Below, piece after piece: positions 11,424 to 21,834 of a DNA stretch of 64,000 bases. The position numbers and the translations under genes are program-made. Positions within the stretch are counted from its first letter, which is position 1; each line of letters opens with the position of its first letter. Origin of the DNA: Gamsiella multidivaricata (lineage: Eukaryota > Mortierellomycota > Mortierellomycetes > Mortierellales > Mortierellaceae); assembly GCF_025024155.1 (NCBI RefSeq), contig NW_026251757.1, positions 186,001 through 250,000 on the forward strand, given 5' to 3'. The notes under the pieces were generated by a model. The model was not told the DNA's origin, ran no database searches, and worked only from the letters and a program-made list of their open reading frames with translations.

Positions 11424-11558
11424 ACAAGCTTTAATTCCTTGCACCAGAGCCTGTAAATCCCAGCTAACGCGTCCTGTGACGTATTTGAGCAGGTATTGCA
11501 AGGCGAAAGTCATCTCTCTCACCAACCAACAGCACACACACACACTCTCTCCAGGATC

Positions 11559-13575
11559 ATGTTTTGCGCAAGTAAGTCGGCACATCACGGCCAAGGAATA
11601 CACTGATTCGCGAGCTGGACTCGATCAAGAATCGGCAAGACCGGCAGCTGGACATGCAAAAACAGCAGCGCGTGAGATCTCTGATTGCGATCACCTATTT
11701 CCTAATCCTTGGATCGCTTCTTTTCACTTCAACTGTACAGTCTCTGGCGAGGCACCCGAGCACCCAGTGGTGTCCAAGAAGAACGGACAGGTCTATGAAC
11801 GCCGCCTGATCGTTAAGTATATCGAGGACAATGGCAAGGATCCCGTCTCGGGCGAGGAGCTTTCGGTCGAGGATCTTTTGGATATCAAGACTGGTACGTT
11901 GGTGTTACCTCTTGCTGTGCGGCGCTGACAAGGACCACCCTCCGTGGTTTTTACCCCTCGTGTCTCTTTTGGGAGATGAAAATGACTGAAGCGCTGACCA
12001 TCTTTTGCATTATGACAATAGCGCCCAGCACTGTCAAACCCCGTCCACCTACGATGACCTCGATCCCATCGATCCTCTCAGTCCTCCAGAACGAATGGGA
12101 CTCGATCATGCTCGAGACCTTCACGTTGAAGCAGCAGTACCAGCAAGTTCGCCAGGAACTCAGCCATGCCCTTTACCAGCATGATGCTGCCTGCAGAGTT
12201 ATTGCCCGACTTATGAAGGAGCGTGATGCAGCTCGCGAGTACGTCGTTTTTCATTTCACAGGGCAATTGACAACCTTGCAGGGACGCTATTTCCAAGGCG
12301 ATCTCAAACGCTGACTCTTCCCTGCCGATTTTTATTTACTTTGTAGGGCTCTTGCCAATGTTCAGGCACATTTGGGCACAAAGGCTGCGACTGGAGAGGC
12401 TGGAGAGACTGCAGATGTTGCGATGGAGGACACTACGGGATTGCCATCCGAAGTCCGCGAGAAGTTGGAGGCGACAACTGCGGTTCTGTCAAAGACGCGC
12501 AGACGTAAGCCCAATACTACTGCAGAGGCGATCCAGACCTACAGCCAACGCAAGGTCTTTGCAGGATTGCATACGGCTCGCTCACCAGGCATCACCAGTC
12601 TGGATCTGGATGCCAAGAATGGATTGATTTTGACAGGAGGTAACGACAAGAACGCACTGGTGTTCAGTCAGTCTGAGGAGAAGGTGGTCGCTACTCTGAA
12701 GGGACATTCGAAAAAGATTACGCAGGTTGCCTGGACTGGACGCTCAGAGGAGGCTGGAATGGATATGACGTTGACGGCCTCGGCAGACAGTACGGTGAAG
12801 ATCTGGACGGCCAGCAAGAGCAACAGCTACAGCGTCGCACATACAATTTCGGGACATAGTGCGGAGGTGACGGGATTGTGCGTGCACCCAACGAAGGATT
12901 ATGTTGCTACGGCCTCGATGGATTCGTCGTGGGCGTTCCATGACCTTGAGACTGGTTCGACGCTATTGACGGGTCGCTCGGATGATGTGACCAAGGGCTA
13001 TTTTTCGGCAGCGTTTCATCCCGATGGACTATTGTTCGGTACAGGCACGACAGAGACGGTCAAGATTTGGGATGTTCGTACAAAGGAAGCTGTTGCATCG
13101 TTTGATGGTCATGTGGGCGCAGTCAAGACGATGACGTTTAGCGAGAATGGATATTTGATGGCGGCCGCAGGAGAGAACAACGAAGTGAGCATCTGGAATT
13201 TGAGGACACTGGAGATTGTGCAGAAGCTGAAGGTTGCGGACCAGGGCGTGATCAATGCCCTGGCCTGGGATCAGTCCGGAACATACCTTGGAGTCGGAGG
13301 CACTGACATTCGGTAAGCAATTGCTTTCGGTCTTCCGGAGTGCGCATGGTCCATCTCATTCTTGTTGTGAACCTGCCTGACTAACGAGCACCTCTTCCTC
13401 TCTCTCCCTTTCTTTACGACTGAGCAGTATTTTCAAGGTCAAGACGTGGCAGGAGCTCGCTAACCTTTCGGATAACACTGCTGATATCACAAGTCTTAAG
13501 TTTGGACCATTGGGCGACTACCTTGTCTCTGGTGGTTTGGATCGTGCCCTTCGCATTCACGGTGTTTCCGAGTAA
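11559..13575 (+). CDS. PRP19: Pre-mRNA-processing factor 19, U-box E3 ligase
   Basis: Scaffold of the Prp19/NineTeen complex that stabilises the activated spliceosome; U-box ubiquitin ligase in the nucleus. Exons: 11559-11571, 11741-11893, 12022-12238, 12347-13312, 13428-13575; 498 residues, close to the human protein (504). Domains: U-box at 1-70 (starts MFCAISGE, then the [15 protein letters not shown] segment), the tetramerisation coiled coil and CTLH-like helices at about 70-140 ([18 protein letters not shown]), and a C-terminal seven-bladed WD40 propeller from about 210 (repeated GH..V...F..DG and ..IWD/IWN motifs). All exon phases agree. It is convergent with IMPDH, with 351 bases between stop codons. 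Confidence 0.96.
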
Positions 13576-13926
13576 TATCTGCGGGATATAGGCGAATGGA
13601 GATGGGGACGATGTGGTACTGGATGATCGACAACCCATTGTTGCCAAGGATTTTAATACGGCGCATGAATATACTATTATTCTTCACCACCACGGATGCT
13701 GTCTTGATCGTCCTATTGTCTGCTTTTTCATCACCATGGTCAACGAACTGTTCTGTTATCTTGCAGTTATGTATTCTGACCATGCAACGCTAGGATTTTT
13801 TTTCTTTATATTTTATTTCAAGTGGAGTGTGTGTGATTGTACAATGAGAGTGATGAAGGGAATGATAAATACGCCAAATGTATGGAGTGATTAATTATCT
13901 ATGCTGACAAGGCATCTCTCTTATAT

Positions 13927-15824
13927 CTATGAGAAAAGACGCTTGGTGTAGCTGTGAAGGGAGTGGACACCACCCTCAGCTTGGGCAGCAGCGGTGCGGC
14001 GCTCGAAGCGGACAGTGCCCTCGCGCATACCCTCCTTGAGGGCATCAATGCTGTCGATACCGATATCCTGGAGCGAGTGCTGAAGACCGGTGTAGAGGTA
14101 TGGGACAAACTTCTTGATGGAGCCCTTGTCGACGACGGAGCCAGAGACACCCTGGGCGACCTTAACAGAGTCCGACTCGGAGTAGTAGCGCTTGGTCGAG
14201 CCGTTGCCACTGTCGCCGGCCATCTCCATGGCGTCGAGGGAGCCCATACCGCGGTACTTCTTCAAACGTTGACCGTCGAGGTAAAAGTACTCACCGGGGG
14301 ATTCGGTCGTACCGGCCAAGAGACCACCCATCATCACACCGGAGGCGCCGAGAGCCAGAGCCTTGGTGATGTGACCAATGTTTCCAATACCGCCGTCGGC
14401 GATGATGGGAACACCGTACTTAGCAGCGAACTGGGCGACCTTGAAGACGGCAGTTCCTTGAGGGCGACCGCAAGCCATGACTTCCTGGGTGATGCAGATG
14501 GAGCCCGAGCCCATGCCAACACGAAGACCGTCAGCGCCAGCGGCGATCAAGCGAGCAGCTTGCTCCCAAACGACAACGTTTCCGGCAATGACATCGATAT
14601 CGGGGTAGGTGTCCTTGATCCACTTGACCATCTCGATCTGGAAGGAGGAGTTACCCTGGGAGGAGTCCAAGACGACGACGTCGAGACCAGCGGCAACGAG
14701 GAGGCCGAGACGATCGCGGTCGTCGGGACGGGTTCCGATGGCGGCACCGCAGAGGAGCTGCTTGGACTTGGGGGCCTTGCTGGCGAGGGGATAGTTCTGG
14801 TTCTTGAGGAGATCGGAGCGGGCGAGGAGGGAGCAAAGTTCGCCGTTGTTGTTGACGACGGGAAGCTTGCCCTTCTTGGACTCGCACAGGATGCGGTTGG
14901 CCTCCTCAAGGGTGACACCCTCATGGGCAATGACGAGGTCGGTGGTCATGCAGGCCTTGAGGGGGGTGGAGTGGTCGCTGACGAACTGGATGTCGCGGGC
15001 AGTGACGATACCAACCAACTTGGAACCGAGCTTTCCGTTTTCTGCAAAGTTGATAATCGTATAAAAAAGAATAGAAGAATGAGGTTAGGATCAAAAGAAA
15101 AAGCGATCAATTGCTTCGCAAACAAAATAATAATAATGATAATAATAGCAATAAAAAAAGTGTTCCCTTACCGGTGATAGGGATGCCGCAGAATCCGAAG
15201 CGATCCTTGATGGCCAGAACATCGGCGACGGTGTGGCTCTCGGCCAAGCAGACCGGGTCAGTGATGAAGCCGTTCTCGAACATCTTGACCTTGCGGACCA
15301 TGTCTGCCTGCTGCTCTGGCGTGCAGTTGTGGTGGATGATACCAAGACCACCGAGCAGCTATTTTTTTGAGGGAGCAGATAAGGTTTGACTATCGTGTGA
15401 GCATTGGCTGCAGCCGCTGGAAGATAAGACCCAAACCAACCCAAATAAAGGAATTTGCGGGGAAAGTGAAAGCAAAAACAATAAAGGCAATAAAAGCATG
15501 AATCAATCAGCATAACGGGATCAGATTCACACTTACAGCCATGGCAATGGCCATGTCAGTCTCGGTGACCGTGTCCATGGGCGAGGACAGGAAAGGGGTC
15601 TTGAGGGTGATCCTCTTGGTGATCCTAGACTCGAGCTGGACGGCATGAGCCTGGAAGCCGATGTAGCCGGGCAGGATGAGGAAATCGTTGTAGGTCAGAC
15701 CACCCTGGGTGATAGAATCCATCAACTCCTCGGCAGAGAGACCATCACGACGGTTCTTGCTTCCGGCAGCCTTGAGGTCTTGAAGGGCCTGGGCAGGGTC
15801 AGCGTACTGGGCTTGCACGGTCAT
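13927..15824 (-). CDS. IMD: Inosine-5'-monophosphate dehydrogenase
   Basis: Oxidises IMP to XMP with NAD+, the rate-limiting step of guanine nucleotide synthesis in the cytosol (EC 1.1.1.205). Exons (minus): 15537-15824, 15172-15358, 13927-15041; 529 residues. Seen: N-terminal [11 protein letters not shown], the PMDTVTE motif, two CBS (Bateman) domains at about 115-235, the LDSSQGNS motif, the catalytic loop [10 protein letters not shown] with the nucleophilic Cys at about 341, the ADGGIGN phosphate-binding motif, and the RGMGS flap region. Odd: the usually conserved Thr in the GNVVT motif is Val here (GNVVVWEQA, residue about 316), as read from the sequence. Confidence 0.97.
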
Positions 15825-16398
15825 GATGCGTCCTTAATATATGGATCGGAGGAGCGAGAAGGGGAGAGGGGGAGGGAAAGGGAGGAAGCGAAGGGAAAGG
15901 GAAAACGTGTGGTGGATGTGAAAGAGTGACCCCAGAAAAAAAAAAAAAAACCGACCTCCAAAAGAAACCTCAGTGCCGAAAAGAAAAACGACGAGTTCTT
16001 TATAGGGAAAATACACAGTCACGGTAGGCCGCTTTTTCTTTTTTTTTCTGAGTAAATATCAACAAGCCACGGTATGACTGAGTAGGAATTCTAAACTTTA
16101 TTTCTTTCCCGCATCCGTCGTCTCAGGGGAAAGGTCTCAAGCGAAAACGATCTGAGGCTCCTTGAGATAGACCAGTAGGCGAAAACAAAGACACGAATTG
16201 AGCGAAAAAAAAATAATTGTCCAATGGATCTGCCGTGCTGATAAATATCCCTGCGCCGAGCAATCCAAGATATCCGTTATCAAAGCATGGCATTGGGTCG
16301 AGGCCGCACACCTCATTCCCGCCTGTGCGAGATGGAAATTTTGCGTGAGCGAAAATGCGAGGAGGACGCTACATGCAAAGTGTTGGCATGTGTACAGA
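15825..16398. other. Intergenic: IMPDH upstream region
   Basis: Lies between the IMPDH start and the REC8 stop, both on the minus strand. It contains purine-rich and A/T homopolymer stretches (A run near 15937-15950) and, on the minus strand, a C/T-rich leader just upstream of IMPDH. No gene is seen. Confidence 0.5.
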
Positions 16399-19262
16399 TT
16401 ATTCCACCAACTCGATACAAACATCTCCATAAGGCGCCGCTTGTGTTGGGCGCATCCTCCCCATTGTCGAGAGTGCTATGCATCGAGTAGAACCATGACA
16501 ATAAAGATACCTTAAGATACAGTATCCTTAATTCGCGTATGGAGTCCAATAAGCAGCAGCAACAAGGACTCACTCAAAATATGGTAGAACGCAGCAGCAG
16601 CAACATCGCGCCGTCGATGGGCAGCAGTCACCTCCGAGAACATGAGCGAATTGGTCTTGGCATCCCTCAAGATCGAGCGCACGTATTCCAAAAAGTTGAC
16701 GGTCTCTCGCTCAATGATAGCGCGTTCCAGAGTTTCACCAGGTTGCTCCTGATACTGCTCCCCCATATCCATAAACAGGTCATGGACATCCACTGACGAA
16801 TCCGGGCCGCCTCCGTCAGCATACTGTCGACTAGGAGGACGAGAACTCTCGCGTATACGAGAACCAGACCGACTCCTTGGCGAGGCACGGCGATCCCTGC
16901 TCGTCGGGTCGTTCATCAGCTTCCGAAGATCCAAAGACGATCGGCCCGTTTCTGAAATCCTTCGCTGTCGCTGAGTGGATCTGCCTGTCAATGGATCAAA
17001 TATGGTTTCAAAGTCGTGCCGGATATGATCGGAAGAAGGGGTCGAACGCTCGCTTTGAGTGTCGGCGCTTGAATGTAGATAATCAATGGACCATGGCATA
17101 TGGTTGCCCTGCCTGCTGCCGTAATTGCTGCCGCTGCCATTACTGTCCAAACCAATGCCGCTGGCTCCTAGATCCACAGCTATGCCGCCAGTGTCTGTGC
17201 TTGTCTGACGACGTCTAACCTCAGGCTCTGGCGGTTCCTCCATAAAATCAGCAAGAGATCCCTGATCCAGAAACAAGGCCGTATAGTTGTCAAAGACATT
17301 CTCCTGCCGAGCTTCCGTTTGATCCCTTAGTGCTTCAGGACGATCGCCAAGTGTGCGTGCGCTTGCTGTGCTCCAGAAAGACGCTAAATCAGGTCCAAAG
17401 TTAGACACCGAGAGAGGTTGAACAAGGAGATCCTGAATGCGCACTCTGGCCACTACTACAGCCTCCTTGTCTTCCCGTTCTCGAATCAGCTTTGCCTGGT
17501 TCTTAATATAGTTGTCCCTGCTTGCATAGATTTCTTCGCGTGTGAGCATAGTTTGTTCGTCTATCACCAATCTCACTCGCTTTTGATGCTTTTCTCCGCT
17601 CCGCTGTCTCTTTCGAGGCACGATCGCATCATCATCCGCATCAGGGATCGCTACAAGGACTTGACCGTTGTCGTCGAACGGATTATCGATATTTAATCCT
17701 TGGTCGTCGCGCCCAGGCTCTGCGGACCTTCTGCCGTCCTCGATTCTCGGGTGCTTTCCAAGTGCACTGCTGACATCTGGTGCACGTGGAACCATGGAGA
17801 TATCATCGAATCCTCGGAAGCCAACATCAGGCATAGTATCAACGAAGTTCCCGTTCTCATCAAAGAACAATCTACATTCACGACAAAAGTAACACGATTA
17901 GCGAAATCATTCATCGCACTTAATGACACGTTCAATCCAAGGGATAGCGTGCTTACCCACTGTCATCAGTTACGAGGGCGTCGTTCATCAGTCCAGCGCC
18001 AAAGTCGGGCCTCATTTGCAATCCGTGCCTTATGGAGTTTTCTTCCAATGTAATCTTGCGACGTCTCTCGTCCATAGCTGGCATCAGCAGCACTATGTTT
18101 TTTAGTGTTTTTGTCAAAACATCTATGCTCTGCGGCATGACCACAAGTAAGAATTATCAGGGTTGTGCTTACATTCGCTGTGCGAAGACTGAGTATCGGA
18201 TCCGCTGTCTCCAAGGTTCCATGATGCAGACCGAGTGGCCCATCCAAACTCGACAGCCAATTCTCTGCTGCTGTTATTGCGCTTTTACCCAATAGTAAAG
18301 AAACAAAGAAATGGCGTTGTCAGTCGTTAGGATTTGCATTGGTATTTTCAGGATCGACAAGAAAGCTGAAAAATAATGGGCACTCTGGTATACCGCTGCT
18401 TCCAGCACGAAATCCTGTGGAATCTTGGTCGGCCGAAAGATGTCTTCCTCGATTGCCAGGTCGTAGTCGAACGTAATCACATTCAACCTATACAAAAAAA
18501 AAAAAAAAAAAAAAAAAAACGGCGGGAAGAAGACACAGGAGGCGCTTGTTAGCAAAAGACGTGTATTTTCCTGAGTACAGGCAAACAACGTTCGGTTGGT
18601 TCTTACTTTGCTTTGGGGTTCACCAAGTCTACTTGCTCTGACTGCATTACGGCCAGATCCCGTCTCAAACGGACCCACATGCTGTTGACATCAGCTTTTA
18701 GATCAGGTGAAAAGACAAAGCAGGAACTGATCATTATTTCGCTGATGTATGAGGGGAGTCAATGTCAGTGCAGGCGGTGGTGGCACGGATTGTAAAGACT
18801 TACAGTAATAAAAGTTGTACTGCTGGTTGTAGACACGAACGATTCCCACCATCAGGTTCGACGAGAATCTGAGTGCAAAGGGCTCTGGTGGTTGAGAAAT
18901 ATCTTTGCTTCCGGGATGCAATGGACCGTAGAGAGAAAGACAGATATAGGTTATGATAAACCTGAGCATCATGGCTATGAAAGCCGACCGATCCTGGCTT
19001 TCAAATGACATACCAGGTCTTCACGATGTTGACGCCGTTGACCTCCTTCCTCGACAGTTTATTGCAACGGGATCCCATAGTTGCCATCAACCTTGATAGC
19101 ACAAGAAAAAAAAAAAGCGCGTCATCTTCAGGGCCTTTGAACGAAAGAAGACCCCAAGGAACGACTGGTTTCGACAAAGCTGACGGGGCACACATGTATT
19201 GCGTACCAGATGAGGCCGAGACTGTTGTCTTTGCGGACAAGGATGTCTTTGCTATAGAACAT
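16399..19262 (-). CDS. REC8: Meiotic cohesin kleisin Rec8
   Basis: Kleisin that closes the Smc1-Smc3 ring in meiosis and is cut by separase. Exons (minus): 19207-19262, 19014-19091, 18804-18907, 18607-18694, 18384-18487, 18270-18173, 18129-17957, 17871-16574, 16475-16399; 691 residues, every phase consistent. N-terminal Rad21/Rec8 domain at 1-110: begins MFYSKDIL, with PEPFALRFSSNLMVGIVRVY, closer to fission yeast Rec8 than to Rad21 as I recall them. C-terminal winged helix at about 640-691 ends in PYGDV..ELVE. The middle is acidic and Ser/Arg-rich, with SETGR at about 540-544, an ExGR separase-type site. One intron carries 27 A (18494-18520). Calling it Rec8 rather than Rad21 rests on the N-terminal similarity. 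Confidence 0.88.
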
Positions 19263-19561
19263 GGTGGCGGGTGGAAGAAGAGGGATTTGTGGATGTTAAA
19301 GAAGGCGGACGGGGAAGGAGGAGAGATGCCAGCAAAGACGCGTTTAAGCTGCGGACAGTGCTGGTTCCATACGTGTCTGAGTCGCGTTGTGTACGTGTGC
19401 TTTTCAACCGACTCAGTACACCCCTGCCTGCGCAGCTGTTTGTGGAACCATGCTCTTCGGGCCACAGGAGGCTCTCTCATTCCCACGTTTAGCCCATCAC
19501 CTCATCGACCCTTCTTTTCCTCATTCTCCATCATTCCTCGTTCCTCATCCCCCACAGGACA
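19263..19561. promoter_or_regulatory. Shared upstream region of REC8 and the acetyltransferase
   Basis: 299 bases separate the divergent start codons. The half near the acetyltransferase is C/T-rich. I see no clear TATA box and no recognised meiotic element. Co-regulation is possible but not shown by the sequence. Confidence 0.4.
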
Positions 19562-20950
19562 ATGTCTCCATCCCAGCAGCCTGACTCATCTGCTCCTTCC
19601 TTACTGGCCCATATCTCGAACGAGACCGCTTGCTCCAGCTATCTCGCAGAGCTGGTCAGTGAGCTGCCCCTGGCGTCATCCCAATTCGGCATAGTCCTTA
19701 GCACGGCCCTAGGAAACAGAGAGAACCCAAGCAATGTGCGTCCGAAGCGTCCGGGCCAGGATACCGCACTCGAATCAGGATTCGAGGAGCCGCATTACCG
19801 AGCAATTCCTATACCTGTCGAGGATACATCCACAACTACGGAGATGGACGTGACACTTTCGGGACATGCAACGACGTTCTATGCCCGCTGCGAGGATCTC
19901 CTGATGCGCGCTGCAGTCCGTGCAGCTGACACGGCCGACACGGCCGATGGCGGTTCTGATGCAGACAAGGCGACGGCGGGTAATTTCGCAAGGGCATTGG
20001 TGACCAAGCCTGTGGATCCAATCGTTCAGGGACACTGTCGAAATGTGCTGACTGTTATCTCTAATATCCTGGAGCATCAAGCAGCTAAGAGGGCACGTCT
20101 TGGTAAGAAGATGAAGAAAAAATGCCGTTTTCTCATCTTTGTTTTGCGCTCGCTAAACTTGCTCCCTTACGACCCTGATTGTAGGCAAGGAGGAAAACGT
20201 GCTGGACGTGTTTTTCTGTGTCAACGATATCTGGCGACAACCGCTGGAATCTCTTCCCGGGAAGCTGATCAGGATTGGCAATCGCGCTGTTAAGTTTGTG
20301 ATCTCGGAGGAGGAGCTCCTGAAACAAGAGTCAGAGGTTCAGCAGAGATGCCAGCAACTGGAGCAAAAACAGGGACTGGTCCTCGAATCCATGAAGGAAA
20401 GTGATGTTCAGTTGATGATCACACTGAACAAAGTCTCATACAGTGAAGAGTACGGCAAGCACATTATTAGACACTCGCGCTGTTTCCGAGATAAGGATGG
20501 AAACATGGTCGCTTGGGCAGGAACCCATGGGGATTGTAAGTGGTGACAGGCATGATGATGGTTGAACGCGTATATGCTACCTAGATACCTAGATTGAGCT
20601 GCTTAGCATCCGAGTTCTATTGTTACCTCCCTCCGTTTATCGTATCCTAATGACTAGTTTCCATCGCGGCATTGCACGTTATGCCAGAATACCGCAAGAT
20701 GGGTCTTGGGCGTTTGGTGCTCAATGCTCTCGCATTGGTTCATGTGCGTCTCGCTCACGAGATCTTGACCACACTTGGCGGCAAGAGCAACGGCGATATT
20801 TCGCCCTCGACACTTTATGCACATGCGGACTGTTTGGAGGATAATCTTCCTACAATGCTTTTTATGGAACGCTGTGGATGGCGTCGTATTGGCAACTACC
20901 TCTGGCTTGGGATGTATAACAAGGATGCTCCTGAGCCCGTATGGAAGTAA
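19562..20950 (+). CDS. GNAT-family N-acetyltransferase (FR47/GLYAT-like)
   Basis: Exons: 19562-20102, 20185-20535, 20658-20950; 394 residues, phases consistent. The C-terminal third carries the GNAT fold: a substrate strand, then LHVMPEYRKMGLGRLVL, which contains the R-x-x-G-x-G acetyl-CoA loop, followed by a helix and the LFMERCGWRRIG motif typical of FR47/GLYAT-like enzymes. The N-terminal 180 residues are less conserved, with an Ala/Asp-rich stretch (AADTADTADGG). The substrate cannot be told from sequence. The start context is good (A at -3). Confidence 0.82.
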
Positions 20951-20991
20951 GCACTCGCATTAGAGCTTGCATATTTAAAGGAACCGCTTTG

Positions 20992-20997
20992 AATAAA
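20992..20997 (+). terminator. AATAAA signal of the acetyltransferase
   Basis: AATAAA 42 bases after the stop codon; a second AATAAA-like motif follows about 30 bases on. Confidence 0.5.
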
Positions 20998-21834
20998 AGT
21001 ATCACCCACCATATCCTCCCATAATAAAGGAAGGTCCCTGACGAAAAGATGAAGAACATGCGTAGCTCTATTCCCCCTTGAACACGAATTTCTAGTGCAA
21101 CACCGATTTTATTTCCTCTGTGTTCCATCGCTCTTCGTAGCGGGTTTCATGCACAGCATCACATTCCTCGATTTACCGGGCCTTGAGAGATGAAGACTGA
21201 TGCGGTACTATGCTATCGCATGTTGTCTTTATTCTTTACACCTCTATATTATTGTCAGTTCCGCTATCAAGTTAGCTCTACCACTATGACGTAGGCTAAA
21301 TCGCTCCCGAGATGGATCCATCTCTGCTGACTCTTGTGGACAGTACTGCTGCATGCTTATATGCAGGATCCAACGAGGGAAGGAACCGGTTGAGGAGGTT
21401 CGTTTCGCGCACTGTATTCCATTCTTCACATATGCGTCCCCCTTTCAACGAGGAAAAAAAATAAAATAGCTGAGACTTTTTCAACCCCGCGTGTACCATA
21501 TGCAGGATCCTTCCCTTCATATACACAGATGGTTGCTGTTAAGGAATGCCCAGTTGTGGTCTGTATCTGTCCCCTTTTGTGAAAAGCATCGATAGTTAAC
21601 AATCGCTCGGGAGATATATTTTTTTGTTTTGGATGCGCGAACTACTCTTCCTTGTATCATTCACATATCTTGGTTCGAACCCAAGCGCTGTCTTTTGGTT
21701 CAAGACCCTACCTATCCTTCGTCTCTTGATGGATAACACAACGAAATCTCAACCAGCATCTTCACCGGCATCAAACAGAGCCCCAGGAACAAACAATCAC
21801 TCCATTCGAAGCTTTGACGACTTCAGAAAGCCCA
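20998..21834. other. Intergenic stretch, no gene seen
   Basis: No supported coding region. A hairpin-forming segment around 21668-21684 (CTTGG, 7-base loop, CCAAG) resembles a tRNA T-arm, but no tRNA body fits around it. Confidence 0.5.

Noticed and set aside
13954..15177. A 407-codon open frame on the plus strand opposite IMPDH.
   Set aside because: It is the antisense of the IMPDH exons; composition (Val, Gly, Leu, Asp) is a shadow of the GC-rich third positions of the real gene.
21668..21690. A T-arm-like hairpin (5-bp stem, TTCGAAC loop).
   Set aside because: No acceptor stem, D-arm or anticodon arm can be placed around it on either strand, so it is not a tRNA.
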